Shown one piece after another: positions 35,664-44,883 of a DNA stretch of 64,000 nucleotides (positions are counted from its first letter, which is position 1; each line of letters opens with the position of its first letter). Both the position numbers and the translations under genes were made by a program. A model generated the notes under the pieces. The model had not been told where the DNA came from, ran no database searches, and saw only the letters and a program-made list of their open reading frames with translations. The stretch comes from Marinifilum flexuosum. GTDB lineage: Bacteria > Bacteroidota > Bacteroidia > Bacteroidales > Marinifilaceae. The stretch lies in contig NZ_RAPQ01000009.1 in NCBI RefSeq assembly GCF_003610555.1, forward strand, positions 248,001-312,000. Reading direction: 5' to 3'.

Positions 35664-36179
35664 TTAAAAAATACCCGAACCTGATTGATCATCTCCATCA
35701 AGTTGAGATTTCATTCTTTCGTAATTGCTTAAATATCTAGTGGTTTTATATATTGCATAGTTTGACATTTGTTCCATAATATCGTTACGCGGCTGCACCC
35801 TCTGCTTAAACACCTCTTCATCATTAACTAATATTGTAATTTGAGTTGCCAATCCAGGCAATACCATTTCCTTTATGGTAATTGTAAAGTTTTTCGCATT
35901 TTTGGGTGCATTCCAGGTTGCATAAAACATATCAAAAAAATCCCGACCTACTTTTGATATGGTCTCATCCATAATTAACCCATCGATTTCCATATCAAGT
36001 TCTGCTGACTCTGTACTTGAATTATTTTGTACAGCACTATTTAAAGCATCCTTTAATATTTTTAAAGTTCGCAAAGAATCTCTCTCTTTATTAGTTTGCT
36101 GTGCATGAACCGAAAACGAACAACAAAATAGCAAAGCAACCAATATCAAAAAAGTAATTCTTCGTAACGAACCTAACAT
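35664..36179 (-). CDS. csgE: Curli secretion specificity factor CsgE
   Basis: 171 residues from ATG at 36179 (MLGSLRRITFLILVALLF), which gives a clean signal peptide ending VHAQ; an in-frame ATG at 36245 adds 22 residues before it and is less likely. The CsgE domain shows ELDMEIDGLIMDETISKVGRDFFDMFYATW and FTITIKEMVLPGLATQITILVNDEEVFKQRVQPRN, as in CsgE proteins. It caps CsgG from the periplasm and brings curlin subunits. First gene of the csgE-F-G operon, about 180 bp after the PorP gene. Confidence 0.93.
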   Translation of the reverse strand: MLGSLRRITFLILVALLFCCSFSVHAQQTNKERDSLRTLKILKDALNSAVQNNSSTESAELDMEIDGLIMDETISKVGRDFFDMFYATWNAPKNAKNFTITIKEMVLPGLATQITILVNDEEVFKQRVQPRNDIMEQMSNYAIYKTTRYLSNYERMKSQLDGDDQSGSGIF

Positions 36180-36357
36180 TCTAAACACTATATAATCAGC
36201 CTTCTTCACAATATATAAATATATAGTTTCTAATTTTAAATTCATAAAGTTTTACACCACATTACACCACTCTTAAGAAATCTTAACTTTTGTTAACCAG
36301 TTAATTAAACTTAAACAGATAAATATAATTCTTTGACAATTGGTCATTTTTCATCCA

Positions 36358-37377
36358 TTAAAATTTCGGACATCGAATTGCCCTAATCCTTCTCTTCTTT
36401 CTAAAATAGTGTGATCCTGAACAAGATGTGCGAGATTTTCCTAATAAATATGTTAGGGAAATCTCATGAGCTCCTGAGTTGGTTTTAACCAATTTTGATA
36501 CTACATAGTCATATGAATAGCCTATTCTTAATCTGTCTGTTTGATATCCTAAAAGCACAATAAACGCATCAAAATCAAACGATAAATTTTGTCTAAACCA
36601 AGTACCAACAACCCAATTAGTTCTGGAAAAATACAATCCATAGTTAATTTGCTCAAAATCTTGCTGCTTTTGATACAAAATATTTGGTGAAATCATAAAA
36701 TCACTTTTCATTAAACCTCTTGAGTATCCAATGGGAATTGCTGCTCCTGCATGAACAGTATACTTCCTTGGCAAAACAGCTGAATTGTTATCACTATCAA
36801 ATGCTTCATCGGGTTCAGATAAATGATCAGCAACTGCTCCCAGGTAAAAGTTTTTATAATTTGCCACTATCCCAAGTGAAAAATCAATATAAGAATGAGA
36901 TAAACTACCTGGCTGTATTTCTCTTCCTGGATATATTACTCCATACAAAGGATCAATCATATCTGAAAAAACCAGAGATTCCCAATCCAACTTTCTTTGT
37001 ACATATGTAGCTTTAAGACCAGTATTCACTGAAAAATTTCTATTTATATTAAGGGAGTACGAATACATACCTGAAGCCATAGTAGTTTTAATTGCTCCAT
37101 CTCCTTGATTATCCTGAATTAGCAAAAGTCCTAATCCACCATGCATAATATCAACATACTGATCGTAAGAAGCCGTATAAGTTATAAAAGGCTTATTGTT
37201 TTGCGGCCATTGATTTCGATAGGACAATGAAGCAACTGGAGCAAATTCTGATCCTGCTAAAGCCGGATTTAAGTACAAACGATTGGCATAGAATTGAGAG
37301 AATTCAATATCCTGCGCTTTGACATTCTGCGAAAGCACAATCAAAATGATGATATGAACAATTCTCCATTTTTTCAT
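36358..37377 (-). CDS. PorP/SprF family type IX secretion membrane protein
   Basis: 339 residues, signal peptide ending NVKAQ. DIEFSQFYANRLYLNPALAGSEFAPVASLSYRNQWP is the PorP/SprF signature; the rest is a 14-stranded outer-membrane barrel. These proteins stand beside type B T9SS cargo genes and hold the cargo at the surface. Here the start codon directly follows the stop of the 1591-residue cargo gene (one base between), so translation is coupled. It leads into csgE on the same strand. The C-terminal 30 residues are unusually basic with two Cys. Confidence 0.9.
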   Translation of the reverse strand: MKKWRIVHIIILIVLSQNVKAQDIEFSQFYANRLYLNPALAGSEFAPVASLSYRNQWPQNNKPFITYTASYDQYVDIMHGGLGLLLIQDNQGDGAIKTTMASGMYSYSLNINRNFSVNTGLKATYVQRKLDWESLVFSDMIDPLYGVIYPGREIQPGSLSHSYIDFSLGIVANYKNFYLGAVADHLSEPDEAFDSDNNSAVLPRKYTVHAGAAIPIGYSRGLMKSDFMISPNILYQKQQDFEQINYGLYFSRTNWVVGTWFRQNLSFDFDAFIVLLGYQTDRLRIGYSYDYVVSKLVKTNSGAHEISLTYLLGKSRTSCSGSHYFRKKRRIRAIRCPKF

Positions 37378-37378
37378 C

Positions 37379-40300
37379 TTACCTTATTAAAGATACAGAG
37401 CCATCTTGCTTTGACTTCCCATTAATAATAAGAGTCCATACATAAACTCCAGTGTTTACAAGTTTCCCTTTATAGGTTCCATCCCACCCCACTCCTAAAT
37501 CAGTAAATTCATAAATCATTTCCCCCCAACGGTTGTAGATATACATTTCAATTTCTTCTCCTACTATATCGCCAGTAATTACCGGACCAAATGTATCATT
37601 CAACCCATCGCCATTAGGTGTAAATGCATTGGGGACAAAAATTCTATATCGATCAACATATACCATAATGTCATCTTCACCCACACATCCATTGAAATCA
37701 GTAAATATTAATGTGTAGTTTCCTTCTTCAGTTACTGTATAAGTGGATGATGTGACTCCATCTTGCCACAAGTAAGTACCGGGTAAAAATCTTATTTCAA
37801 TTGCTGGAGCTAAAACTTTGCTCTCTGTATAAAAAATGGTTGTATCCGCACCTAAATCAAAAGTAGGTCTATCATGAACAGTAAAATTAACCGTTGAAGT
37901 ATTTTCACACATACCATCAGTAACCTGAGTATACAAATCCAAATTATTGCCTATCTGATATGATAAAGGATTATTTACCGCATCAGATAAATCTACATCC
38001 TGAAACCATGATATAATTGAACCCAAACTAGATACCCTTACATCTAAATCTGACAAATTATAATTGTTTACCACACCTCCTCCAGCTTCATTTTCGCAAA
38101 GCTCAATGTTTAGATCATTCGCAACTGGCAAAGGATTTACAAAAAAGTTTAATCTTGCAGTATTTTCACAACTATTACTATTAGTTACCAATGCGTAATA
38201 AGCACTTTGATTATTAACAATTTGGTTAGCTGGATCATTTACAGGTATAGTTAAGCGGTCATCCTCATACCACTGAATTGTAGCATTAGGATCCTGACTT
38301 AATGAACCTTCAAAATCTGTAAGATTAATATTACCAATAGTAGAACTGCCAAATATTTCCTCACATAGATTTTCTGTTACCGTTGTGGTTTCAGGCAAAG
38401 CTGTAATTGTAAAATCAAGTTCTCCAAAACTTTCACAGGTTCCATCCCAAACACGGGCATAGAAAATATCCCCATCGGAAACCTGCACATTGCTTGGATT
38501 CAATATCGCATTTGTATGTAATGCATCAGAATACCAAACTAAAGATATATCTGGACTTGTACTGATGTTACTCTCATAAATTCTTAGGTCTTCACCATTA
38601 ACAACTCCTGTATTAAAATTATCTTCACAAAGAGCTACAGAATAATTCTGAGCCTGAGGAAGGGAGTTAATTGTAAAATTTATCTGCCCCACATTACTTT
38701 CCACTCCAAAACTTACTCTTACAAAGAAATCATCAGCATTACTAACACTTATATTTGCTGGATTTGATACGGGAAGAGTTAAACCAGAATCGAAAAACCA
38801 TTCTTTTACGGTTCCGGGGTCATTATTCACAGCAGGTTCCAATTGAGTTAAGTTATAACCTATAACTGTTCCTGATCCTTGAGTATCTTCACAAAGTTGA
38901 ATTTGCAGGTCATTAGCTTCCGGTAACTGTCTTACATTAAATGTAACACTTCCATTATCTGAACAATTAGCATCTTGCACTAAAGCATAAAAAACATCAT
39001 TATCAGCAGCACTAACATTATCAGGTGTCAAAACTGCATTTGTCAGACCTATGTCTGTAAACCAAGTGACGGAGGAGGTACTTCCTCCATTTACACTCGA
39101 ATTATAGTTCAAAAGATTTATTCCTGTTGTCAAGCCCGTTCCGAAGCTATCTTCCCAAACATCAACAACAATATCTAATGCTGTAGGTAAAGCATTTACC
39201 GTATAGGTTACTACTGCAACATTTGTATTTAAACCATCATCAACAGCGGCAAAAAATCTAACACCATTTGTAGCATTCACACTTGTTGGGTCAGGAATAG
39301 AATTTGTTGGTAACCCATTGGGCTCGGTTGGCCAATCAAAAAACCATGTAAATGTATCGCCATTCCCCTCATTAATTTGATTTTCAAGCAAACTTAAATC
39401 TACAGATGCACTACCACTTGCAGCAACATCTTCACATACTTCAGGAAAAACACCTCTGGCAACAGGAGTGTTTAAAACTGAAAATTGAACTGTAGCAATA
39501 TTTGAACAACTTGCATTGAAAACCAGAACGTAAAAGATATCTCCATCCATCACGTCCTGTGAACTAGGATTCGGAACCAAATTGCTTAATCCAGAATCGA
39601 AGTACCATTCCACATTTACAGGCTGACCTCCAGTTATGGCATTATTATGCGTTGTTAAATCAACCGCCGTCGCCATCATTGATCCCGGAACATCTTCAAA
39701 CTCCGTAATGTTTTGGTTATTTGCAATGGGCAATGGCAATACCGAGTAGGTAACAATAGCAGTGTTAGACTCACCTCCACTCTCAACTAAAACATGAAAC
39801 TGTTGCCCATCACTAACAGTAGCATTTGTAGGATCTGTTACCAAAACCGTAAGCCCTGCATCATCATACCAAGTAACGGCACTTGTTGTTGCACCATTAA
39901 TGGCTCCGTTCAATGCAGTTAAATCGATATTTGAAGCAAGTCCACTGCCAACTACATCCTCACAAACACTAATATTCTGATCATTCGCTATAGGAGATGA
40001 ACGCACAACAAACTCAACACTTCCACGATTTGTACAGTTACCATTATCGATAAATGCATAAAAAACATCTCCATCACTTACTGTAATATTTTCAGGACCT
40101 GAAACCAAATTTACAAATGCTGCATCTTCATACCAAACAACTGGATCTCCACTAGAAACAGCATTATCATAAGAAGTTAGATCAACACCTGATGCTGTTC
40201 CACTTCCAAAAGTATCCTCCCACAACTGAATTGTTATGTCATTGCCTTCGGGCAAATTTTCAATTGTATACGTTACTGTCGCAACACTTGAACCTGTTGA

Positions 40301-42154
40301 AGTAGACACCTCAGCATAAAACACTTCTCCATTGGAAACCGTTCTATTAGATGGATTGGTAACTGGCTTGGTCAACCCAACATCATGGAACCAGGTAACA
40401 GGCAATGCATTTCCATTTGTAATTAAATTATCTAGCTGAGTTAAATCAATATTCGAAGCAATTCCGGAATTATAATTATCCTCACAAACTACAGGGTTTT
40501 GATCTACAGCCTGGGGCAAAGCATTCACAGTTACGGTTACTACCGCTACATTAGTACAATTTCCATCAACTACTTGTACCCAAAATTGCTGACCATTTGT
40601 GGCACTTACATTAGTAGGATCAGGAACAACAGTTGCTAAAGCACCATCAGAGTACCATGCATAAGTAATACCTGCACCTCCATTTGTTGCTGTTTCAAGT
40701 GCGGTAAGATCAATTCCTGAAGCTACACCACCACCAATCACATCTTCCCACACCGAAATAGTTTGATCATTAGCCCTTGGCAATGCATTTATAATAATAG
40801 ACTGTGTTACATTATCGGTGCCTCCCGAAATTAAATTTACCTCTAAATTAACATCGTAAGTACCCGAAGCAGGAAAAACATGTGTCACCGTAAACGGATT
40901 TACATTACTTGTTTGTGAGGTTCCATCTCCAAAATCCCAGGTTGCACTTGCAATGTTGGTTAAATCGGAAGTAATGTTAAATTCTGTACCATCGCCCTCA
41001 CAGTCGAATTGATACGCAAATTCCAGACTAAAAATACTGGTAACAAAATTGGGTAAACCTAACCAGCACCTTCTTCCTGACAAATTTTTCGAGTCTGCCG
41101 CAAAATTACTTCCTGCTCCAGCAACATCCGGATTGTTAATCACATCCAAATTTAAACTCCCACCTGTTGCTGAATTATTTGTTTTGGCTAAATATATTCT
41201 ATTATCCGGTGCCAATTGCAGTGCACCATAATACCAGGCACCACTTCCAATTAGTTGTGCAGAACTATTAATAGTAGCCTGATTATTGGATGAAATATTG
41301 AACTGATACAGTTCGCCAAGAGTATACAAACTTACATACAAAAATTCACCTGATGGAGAAAATTCCACACCATAAGGTGAAGTATAACTACTGATCTGTA
41401 TTGGATTTGACACCTGTCCGGTAGAAGAATTAAAATCAAATAATTCCACCATATTTTCTGTATATATTGCAACAGCAAGCTTGTTCCCATTGGGTGAAGT
41501 TTTCATATAACCAATAGAAGATCTTCTGTCAGAATTATGCACTATACCTACGGAACTAGTAACGGCAGCGGCCAAACCTGCTGCACTTAATTGATAAGCT
41601 AAAAATCGTCTATTCCCCCACTCATGAGTCAGCACCCAAAAATCAGTACCATTTGCATGTTTTACTGCTGTAACCTTTTCACAAACTTCATTCCTAAACA
41701 CTACAACGTTTTTGGTCGTAACTTGTCCTAAACCACCATTCATTGACATATCCACAATTGAATATCTCAAACCATTTCTTAAAACATTTTGATGAGCATC
41801 AACAGTAAAAATGTAATACAACACACTGCTACCTGGTTGCTGCACAATAATAGAAGATTGAGTTGCAGATACATTTCCATCCAATCCATCTCCATTTGCC
41901 ATTACAGCGTGATTTTTATTATACACCGTTATTCCATCAGTATAAAATAAAAGATCGCCCTGAGCATTGCAAACAGTTGCACATCCCTCTTCCGTATCTA
42001 ATGCTCCATCAGTTAATGGTGCCGCAGGGTCAACATTAAAATTCAAACCTGCATTTTCGCCAAAATACCATACCCCGGCACGTCCTTGGGCAAATATTTC
42101 AGAAAAAGAAGAAAGTACTAAAACTACAACTACTATGTATGCCTTTAGCTTCAT
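37379..42154 (-). CDS. Giant T9SS type B cargo: beta-propeller, PKD and 11 tandem repeats, CHU_C end
   Basis: 1591 residues. Signal peptide to about 22; a seven-bladed-propeller-like part at about 25-375 (RAGVWYFGENAGLNF, GYMKTSPNGNKLAVAIY, GVEFSPSGEFLYVSLY); PKD domain at about 385-455 (ATWDFGDGTS); eleven repeats of about 85-90 residues from about 458 to 1428, each with (C/W)ED near the start, (V/I)TWYxDxGL in the middle and DGxxFYxxV near the end; an Ig-like domain; and at about 1500-1591 the gliding-motility C-terminal domain FVPNAFTPNGDGLNDTFGP, YNRWGEMIYEF, GWDGTYKGK. It is exported by T9SS and displayed on the surface, probably as an adhesin. Paired with PorP/SprF. Confidence 0.9.
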   Translation of the reverse strand: MKLKAYIVVVVLVLSSFSEIFAQGRAGVWYFGENAGLNFNVDPAAPLTDGALDTEEGCATVCNAQGDLLFYTDGITVYNKNHAVMANGDGLDGNVSATQSSIIVQQPGSSVLYYIFTVDAHQNVLRNGLRYSIVDMSMNGGLGQVTTKNVVVFRNEVCEKVTAVKHANGTDFWVLTHEWGNRRFLAYQLSAAGLAAAVTSSVGIVHNSDRRSSIGYMKTSPNGNKLAVAIYTENMVELFDFNSSTGQVSNPIQISSYTSPYGVEFSPSGEFLYVSLYTLGELYQFNISSNNQATINSSAQLIGSGAWYYGALQLAPDNRIYLAKTNNSATGGSLNLDVINNPDVAGAGSNFAADSKNLSGRRCWLGLPNFVTSIFSLEFAYQFDCEGDGTEFNITSDLTNIASATWDFGDGTSQTSNVNPFTVTHVFPASGTYDVNLEVNLISGGTDNVTQSIIINALPRANDQTISVWEDVIGGGVASGIDLTALETATNGGAGITYAWYSDGALATVVPDPTNVSATNGQQFWVQVVDGNCTNVAVVTVTVNALPQAVDQNPVVCEDNYNSGIASNIDLTQLDNLITNGNALPVTWFHDVGLTKPVTNPSNRTVSNGEVFYAEVSTSTGSSVATVTYTIENLPEGNDITIQLWEDTFGSGTASGVDLTSYDNAVSSGDPVVWYEDAAFVNLVSGPENITVSDGDVFYAFIDNGNCTNRGSVEFVVRSSPIANDQNISVCEDVVGSGLASNIDLTALNGAINGATTSAVTWYDDAGLTVLVTDPTNATVSDGQQFHVLVESGGESNTAIVTYSVLPLPIANNQNITEFEDVPGSMMATAVDLTTHNNAITGGQPVNVEWYFDSGLSNLVPNPSSQDVMDGDIFYVLVFNASCSNIATVQFSVLNTPVARGVFPEVCEDVAASGSASVDLSLLENQINEGNGDTFTWFFDWPTEPNGLPTNSIPDPTSVNATNGVRFFAAVDDGLNTNVAVVTYTVNALPTALDIVVDVWEDSFGTGLTTGINLLNYNSSVNGGSTSSVTWFTDIGLTNAVLTPDNVSAADNDVFYALVQDANCSDNGSVTFNVRQLPEANDLQIQLCEDTQGSGTVIGYNLTQLEPAVNNDPGTVKEWFFDSGLTLPVSNPANISVSNADDFFVRVSFGVESNVGQINFTINSLPQAQNYSVALCEDNFNTGVVNGEDLRIYESNISTSPDISLVWYSDALHTNAILNPSNVQVSDGDIFYARVWDGTCESFGELDFTITALPETTTVTENLCEEIFGSSTIGNINLTDFEGSLSQDPNATIQWYEDDRLTIPVNDPANQIVNNQSAYYALVTNSNSCENTARLNFFVNPLPVANDLNIELCENEAGGGVVNNYNLSDLDVRVSSLGSIISWFQDVDLSDAVNNPLSYQIGNNLDLYTQVTDGMCENTSTVNFTVHDRPTFDLGADTTIFYTESKVLAPAIEIRFLPGTYLWQDGVTSSTYTVTEEGNYTLIFTDFNGCVGEDDIMVYVDRYRIFVPNAFTPNGDGLNDTFGPVITGDIVGEEIEMYIYNRWGEMIYEFTDLGVGWDGTYKGKLVNTGVYVWTLIINGKSKQDGSVSLIR

Positions 42155-42260
42155 AGAACAAATTTAAAAGCTTGTTTACCTTTACTTAAACTTTGATTAT
42201 CTTTCACTTACACTCAATTTACAAAATAATAATGTTCATAACACAACAAAAACCAATTAA

Positions 42261-42307
42261 AAAAATCAGGTAATAATTTCAATATTTCGAAGCTATTCCT
42301 GATTTTT
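42261..42307 (-). terminator. Terminator after the small HTH gene
   Basis: AAAAATCAGG / CCTGATTTTT, 10-bp arms around a 27-nt loop that itself can pair (AATA..TTC with GAA..TATT), with T-run on the minus strand, 31 bp after the stop at 42339. Confidence 0.6.
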
Positions 42308-42338
42308 AATATTAGTTAAACGACTACGACTAAAAAAA

Positions 42339-42527
42339 TTAGCTTAGTCCTAAATAATCAAATAGTTTTGATTTAACATTAGCAGTTAGAGGTCTCTTTC
42401 CGTTAAGAATGTATGACAAGTAAACATCTGTTATTCCAATAATTTTGGCTACTTTTTTCTTCTTGTCATCAAGAATTCTAAGTCTCTCTTTAATTCTTAC
42501 CAAATCGTCTTGAACTTCTTGTGTCAT
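42339..42527 (-). CDS. Small XRE-like helix-turn-helix protein
   Basis: 62 residues. After a charged helix (VQDDLVRIKERLRILDDKKKK) it has VAKIIGITDVYLSYILNGKRPLTANVKSKLFDYLG, a clear HTH of the XRE type (Ala-x3-Gly turn, then SYILNGKRP recognition helix). It could be a DNA-binding regulator or a small anti-repressor. It lies between the T9SS cargo gene and the two-component block, all on one strand, and ends before a terminator, so it is not in the cargo operon. Confidence 0.7.
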   Translation of the reverse strand: MTQEVQDDLVRIKERLRILDDKKKKVAKIIGITDVYLSYILNGKRPLTANVKSKLFDYLGLS

Positions 42528-42598
42528 AACTGTTGTTTTAAAATGAATAGAATTGAGTAATAAGGTTTGTTTCTTTCTTTTCGATTAACCGGATGAGA

Positions 42599-42617
42599 AG
42601 TAGGCAAACTGCCTACT
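42599..42617. repeat. Hairpin between the HTH gene and the pseudo-receiver gene
   Basis: AGTAGGCA / TGCCTACT, 8-bp perfect arms with a 3-nt loop; 69 bp after the stop of the pseudo-receiver gene and without a clear T-run on the minus strand. Confidence 0.45.
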
Positions 42618-42685
42618 CCCACACCTAGCTAATTTTCTGCAAATTTTAACCAAATCATGGTTAGGTTTTAAAGTGAATAGAGCAA

Positions 42686-43051
42686 TTAGTTCGGACTATA
42701 ATCCAATCCGGAACCAATAGCTTTTTTAAGGTCAAACAATCTTAATTGCTTTTGCAACAGATCGTAATTTGTATATAAAGTTTTACGGTTTCCAATTTTT
42801 GAACTCTGTTCCTCTCGATCAACAGTAATAACAACTTTTGTTTTCTTAAAATTATCATTAATGTATTTTAGCATTTCTAAATTAGATAGTGCTTTAAGAG
42901 GAATAATTACCAGATCAATAGATGTATGATTAAGAATAACTTCAGTTTCCAATGGATCATCAGCAAAATAAGCCTGCGCATCCAAACTGTGAATATATTC
43001 TTTCAATTCACCTATTAGCGATCTGTTCTCTTTTATAAATAAAATATTCAT
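42686..43051 (-). CDS. Degenerate receiver-like domain protein
   Basis: 121 residues from ATG at 43051 (MNILFIKENRSLIGELKEY), preceded by AGGA; in-frame ATGs at 43057 and 43111 are also possible. The fold pattern is that of a receiver (beta strands NILFI, DLVIIPL, VVITV with helices between), but the acidic pair is lost (FIKENRS) and the phosphoacceptor Asp is Pro (DLVIIPLKALSN). It therefore cannot be phosphorylated in the normal way. It lies downstream of the NtrC-type gene with three TATCC-N6-GGATA sites before it. Probably an adaptor or a decoy in this regulatory block (inference). Confidence 0.6.
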   Translation of the reverse strand: MNILFIKENRSLIGELKEYIHSLDAQAYFADDPLETEVILNHTSIDLVIIPLKALSNLEMLKYINDNFKKTKVVITVDREEQSSKIGNRKTLYTNYDLLQKQLRLFDLKKAIGSGLDYSPN

Positions 43052-43111
43052 TGCCATTCCTGATGAAGGAAGAATTTTAAAACTATCACCTTCCAATATT
43101 AAAACACCCAT

Positions 43112-43458
43112 ATCAATTAGATATTAGAACGTATTTTTACATTCAATTAAAATACCAAAAGACCTACTGCGTTGATTATGTGCACGTTAATATTCTCACA
43201 ACTTCTTTTTAAGGTATTAGCAAATATCCACATTCGGATATAAATGTTTAAGAATAGTAAAACAGAATACTAAAAGCCTGCTATTCTAGCACATACATTT
43301 TTCTCAATAGTTTTATCCAATTTCGGACATCATTTTTTGGTTAATACCAGTAGTTTTATGAATAGCTTGATTTTATTGATTTTACAATTTAAGAAGGTCT
43401 TCAAAAAGTGGATATATCCGAAAATGGATGTAAAAAAAATCTGGAATAATCCAGATTT
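43112..43458. promoter_or_regulatory. Intergenic region with three copies of a TATCC-N6-GGATA dyad
   Basis: Copies at 43225-43240 (TATCCACATTCGGATA), 43314-43332 (TATCCAATTTCGGACA) and, on the other strand, 43430-43415 (CATCCATTTTCGGATA). A fourth copy lies at 47523-47508 before the kinase gene. The 16-bp dyad and the closeness of an NtrC-family gene suggest an activator binding site. No sigma-54 -24/-12 pair was found beside them. Confidence 0.5.
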
Positions 43459-44847
43459 TCACTTTTCTATTTTGTATTTTTTGATTCGCCGATCCAATGA
43501 CTGCCAGGTGATATTTAATAAATCTGCAGCCTTAGATTTATTATAATTCGAACGCTCTAAAGCCTTTAGAATACAGTTCTTCTCTACCAGTTCCAAATCT
43601 AAAATTTCTTCAGAAGGATAATGGTAATGATCAGAATAATTTTCCTTAATCTCATTAAGCTGAAAATGGGACAATCCAAGTTTATTGGTATCGCAAATAA
43701 TAACTGCTCTTTCAACCATATTTTTCAACTCTCTCACATTTCCAGGAAATTCATAGGCCAATAACTTTCTAACCACTACTTCATCTACTTCATTAATATT
43801 TTTAGCCATTATCCTATTAAAATACTTCACAAAATAATCCAATAACAAAGGAATATCTTCCTTTCTATTACGTAATGGCTCTAAATGAATTACAAAAGAA
43901 CTTATCCTGTGATACAAATCTAAACGAAAACCCTTTTCAGTACTTAGTTCTTCTAAATTTTGGTTGGTTGCAGCGATAATTCGTGTATCAAATGGAATTT
44001 CAATATTAGAACCTACTTTTCTAATCTTTCGGTCTTCAAGAACACGCAAAAACTTTGTTTGTAGATTTAACTGCATATCTCCAATCTCATCCAAAAAAAG
44101 TGTTCCTTTATTTGCTGCCTCAAACCACCCTGTTTTGGTATCAGAAGCTCCCGTAAAAGCTCCTTTGGTATGTCCAAAAAATTCACTTTCAAACAAAGTT
44201 TCAGGAATTGCACTACAATTCACCGCATAGAAACAATTTTCTTTTCTACTGCTCAAATAATGAATCGCCCTAGCAACCAACTCCTTACCGGTACCACTCT
44301 CTCCTGTTATTAAGACTGATGTATTCTCTGTTTTAGCAACCTTACCAATTAAATTTATGAGATTTTTCATATGGCGACTTTCACCTACAATTTCGTAGCC
44401 CATCGCCTCGTAAAATTCTTTCGATATGATTGAATAGTTTCTTTTTACTTCCTGCAAACTCTTATTCAGATTCACAAATTTCTTTGTTCGCTCAATGGAA
44501 TGTTCAACATCTCTCAAACGGAACGGTTTCGTGAAAAAATCAGAAGCACCAAGTCTCATAGAATGAATCACCGAATCCATTTCACTATAACCACTAATCA
44601 TGATTACTTCGATATCTGAATGCTCCTTCTTTATCCTCTCAAGAACATCCAAACCACTCATTTCAGGCAAATTAACATCAACTATAGCAATATGTACCTC
44701 ATTACGGTTCATAATCTCAAAAGCTTCAGAAGGCGTACTGGCTTTAAAAATTTGAAAATTTGGATCAATAAGAAACTCGCTCAGCTCATCACGAACCAAT
44801 TGCTCATCATCTAAAATCAGAATTCTAAGATTACTTACTGAAATCAT
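43459..44847 (-). CDS. Sigma-54-dependent response regulator (NtrC family)
   Basis: 462 residues. Receiver at 1-125 with DD pair (LILDDEQ), phosphoacceptor Asp in IVDVNLPEMSG, Ser in MISGYSE and Lys in FFTKPFR. AAA+ domain at about 150-385 with Walker A GESGTGKE, the sigma-54 contact loop GAFTGA, Walker B GTLFLDEIGDMQL, and the RNRKEDIPLL block. A Fis-type HTH ends the protein (ALERSNYNKSKAADLLNITWQSLDRRIKKY). It activates sigma-54 promoters. It follows the hybrid kinase gene by 36 bp, its likely partner. Curli or surface genes next door are possible targets, not proven. Confidence 0.95.
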   Translation of the reverse strand: MISVSNLRILILDDEQLVRDELSEFLIDPNFQIFKASTPSEAFEIMNRNEVHIAIVDVNLPEMSGLDVLERIKKEHSDIEVIMISGYSEMDSVIHSMRLGASDFFTKPFRLRDVEHSIERTKKFVNLNKSLQEVKRNYSIISKEFYEAMGYEIVGESRHMKNLINLIGKVAKTENTSVLITGESGTGKELVARAIHYLSSRKENCFYAVNCSAIPETLFESEFFGHTKGAFTGASDTKTGWFEAANKGTLFLDEIGDMQLNLQTKFLRVLEDRKIRKVGSNIEIPFDTRIIAATNQNLEELSTEKGFRLDLYHRISSFVIHLEPLRNRKEDIPLLLDYFVKYFNRIMAKNINEVDEVVVRKLLAYEFPGNVRELKNMVERAVIICDTNKLGLSHFQLNEIKENYSDHYHYPSEEILDLELVEKNCILKALERSNYNKSKAADLLNITWQSLDRRIKKYKIEK

Positions 44848-44883
44848 AGTGGTTGTATAGTGTTAACTTTCCTTAAAATATAC

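Noticed and set aside
36336-36374. Extra TATCC-like site between porP and csgE
   Set aside because: ATCCA and ATTTCGGACATC are present but five bases too far apart, and part of it is coding sequence of the PorP C-terminus.
43130-43200. Sigma-54 promoter before the pseudo-receiver gene
   Set aside because: GTGCAC and CGCA words occur on the minus strand, but the GG-N10-GC spacing is not met.
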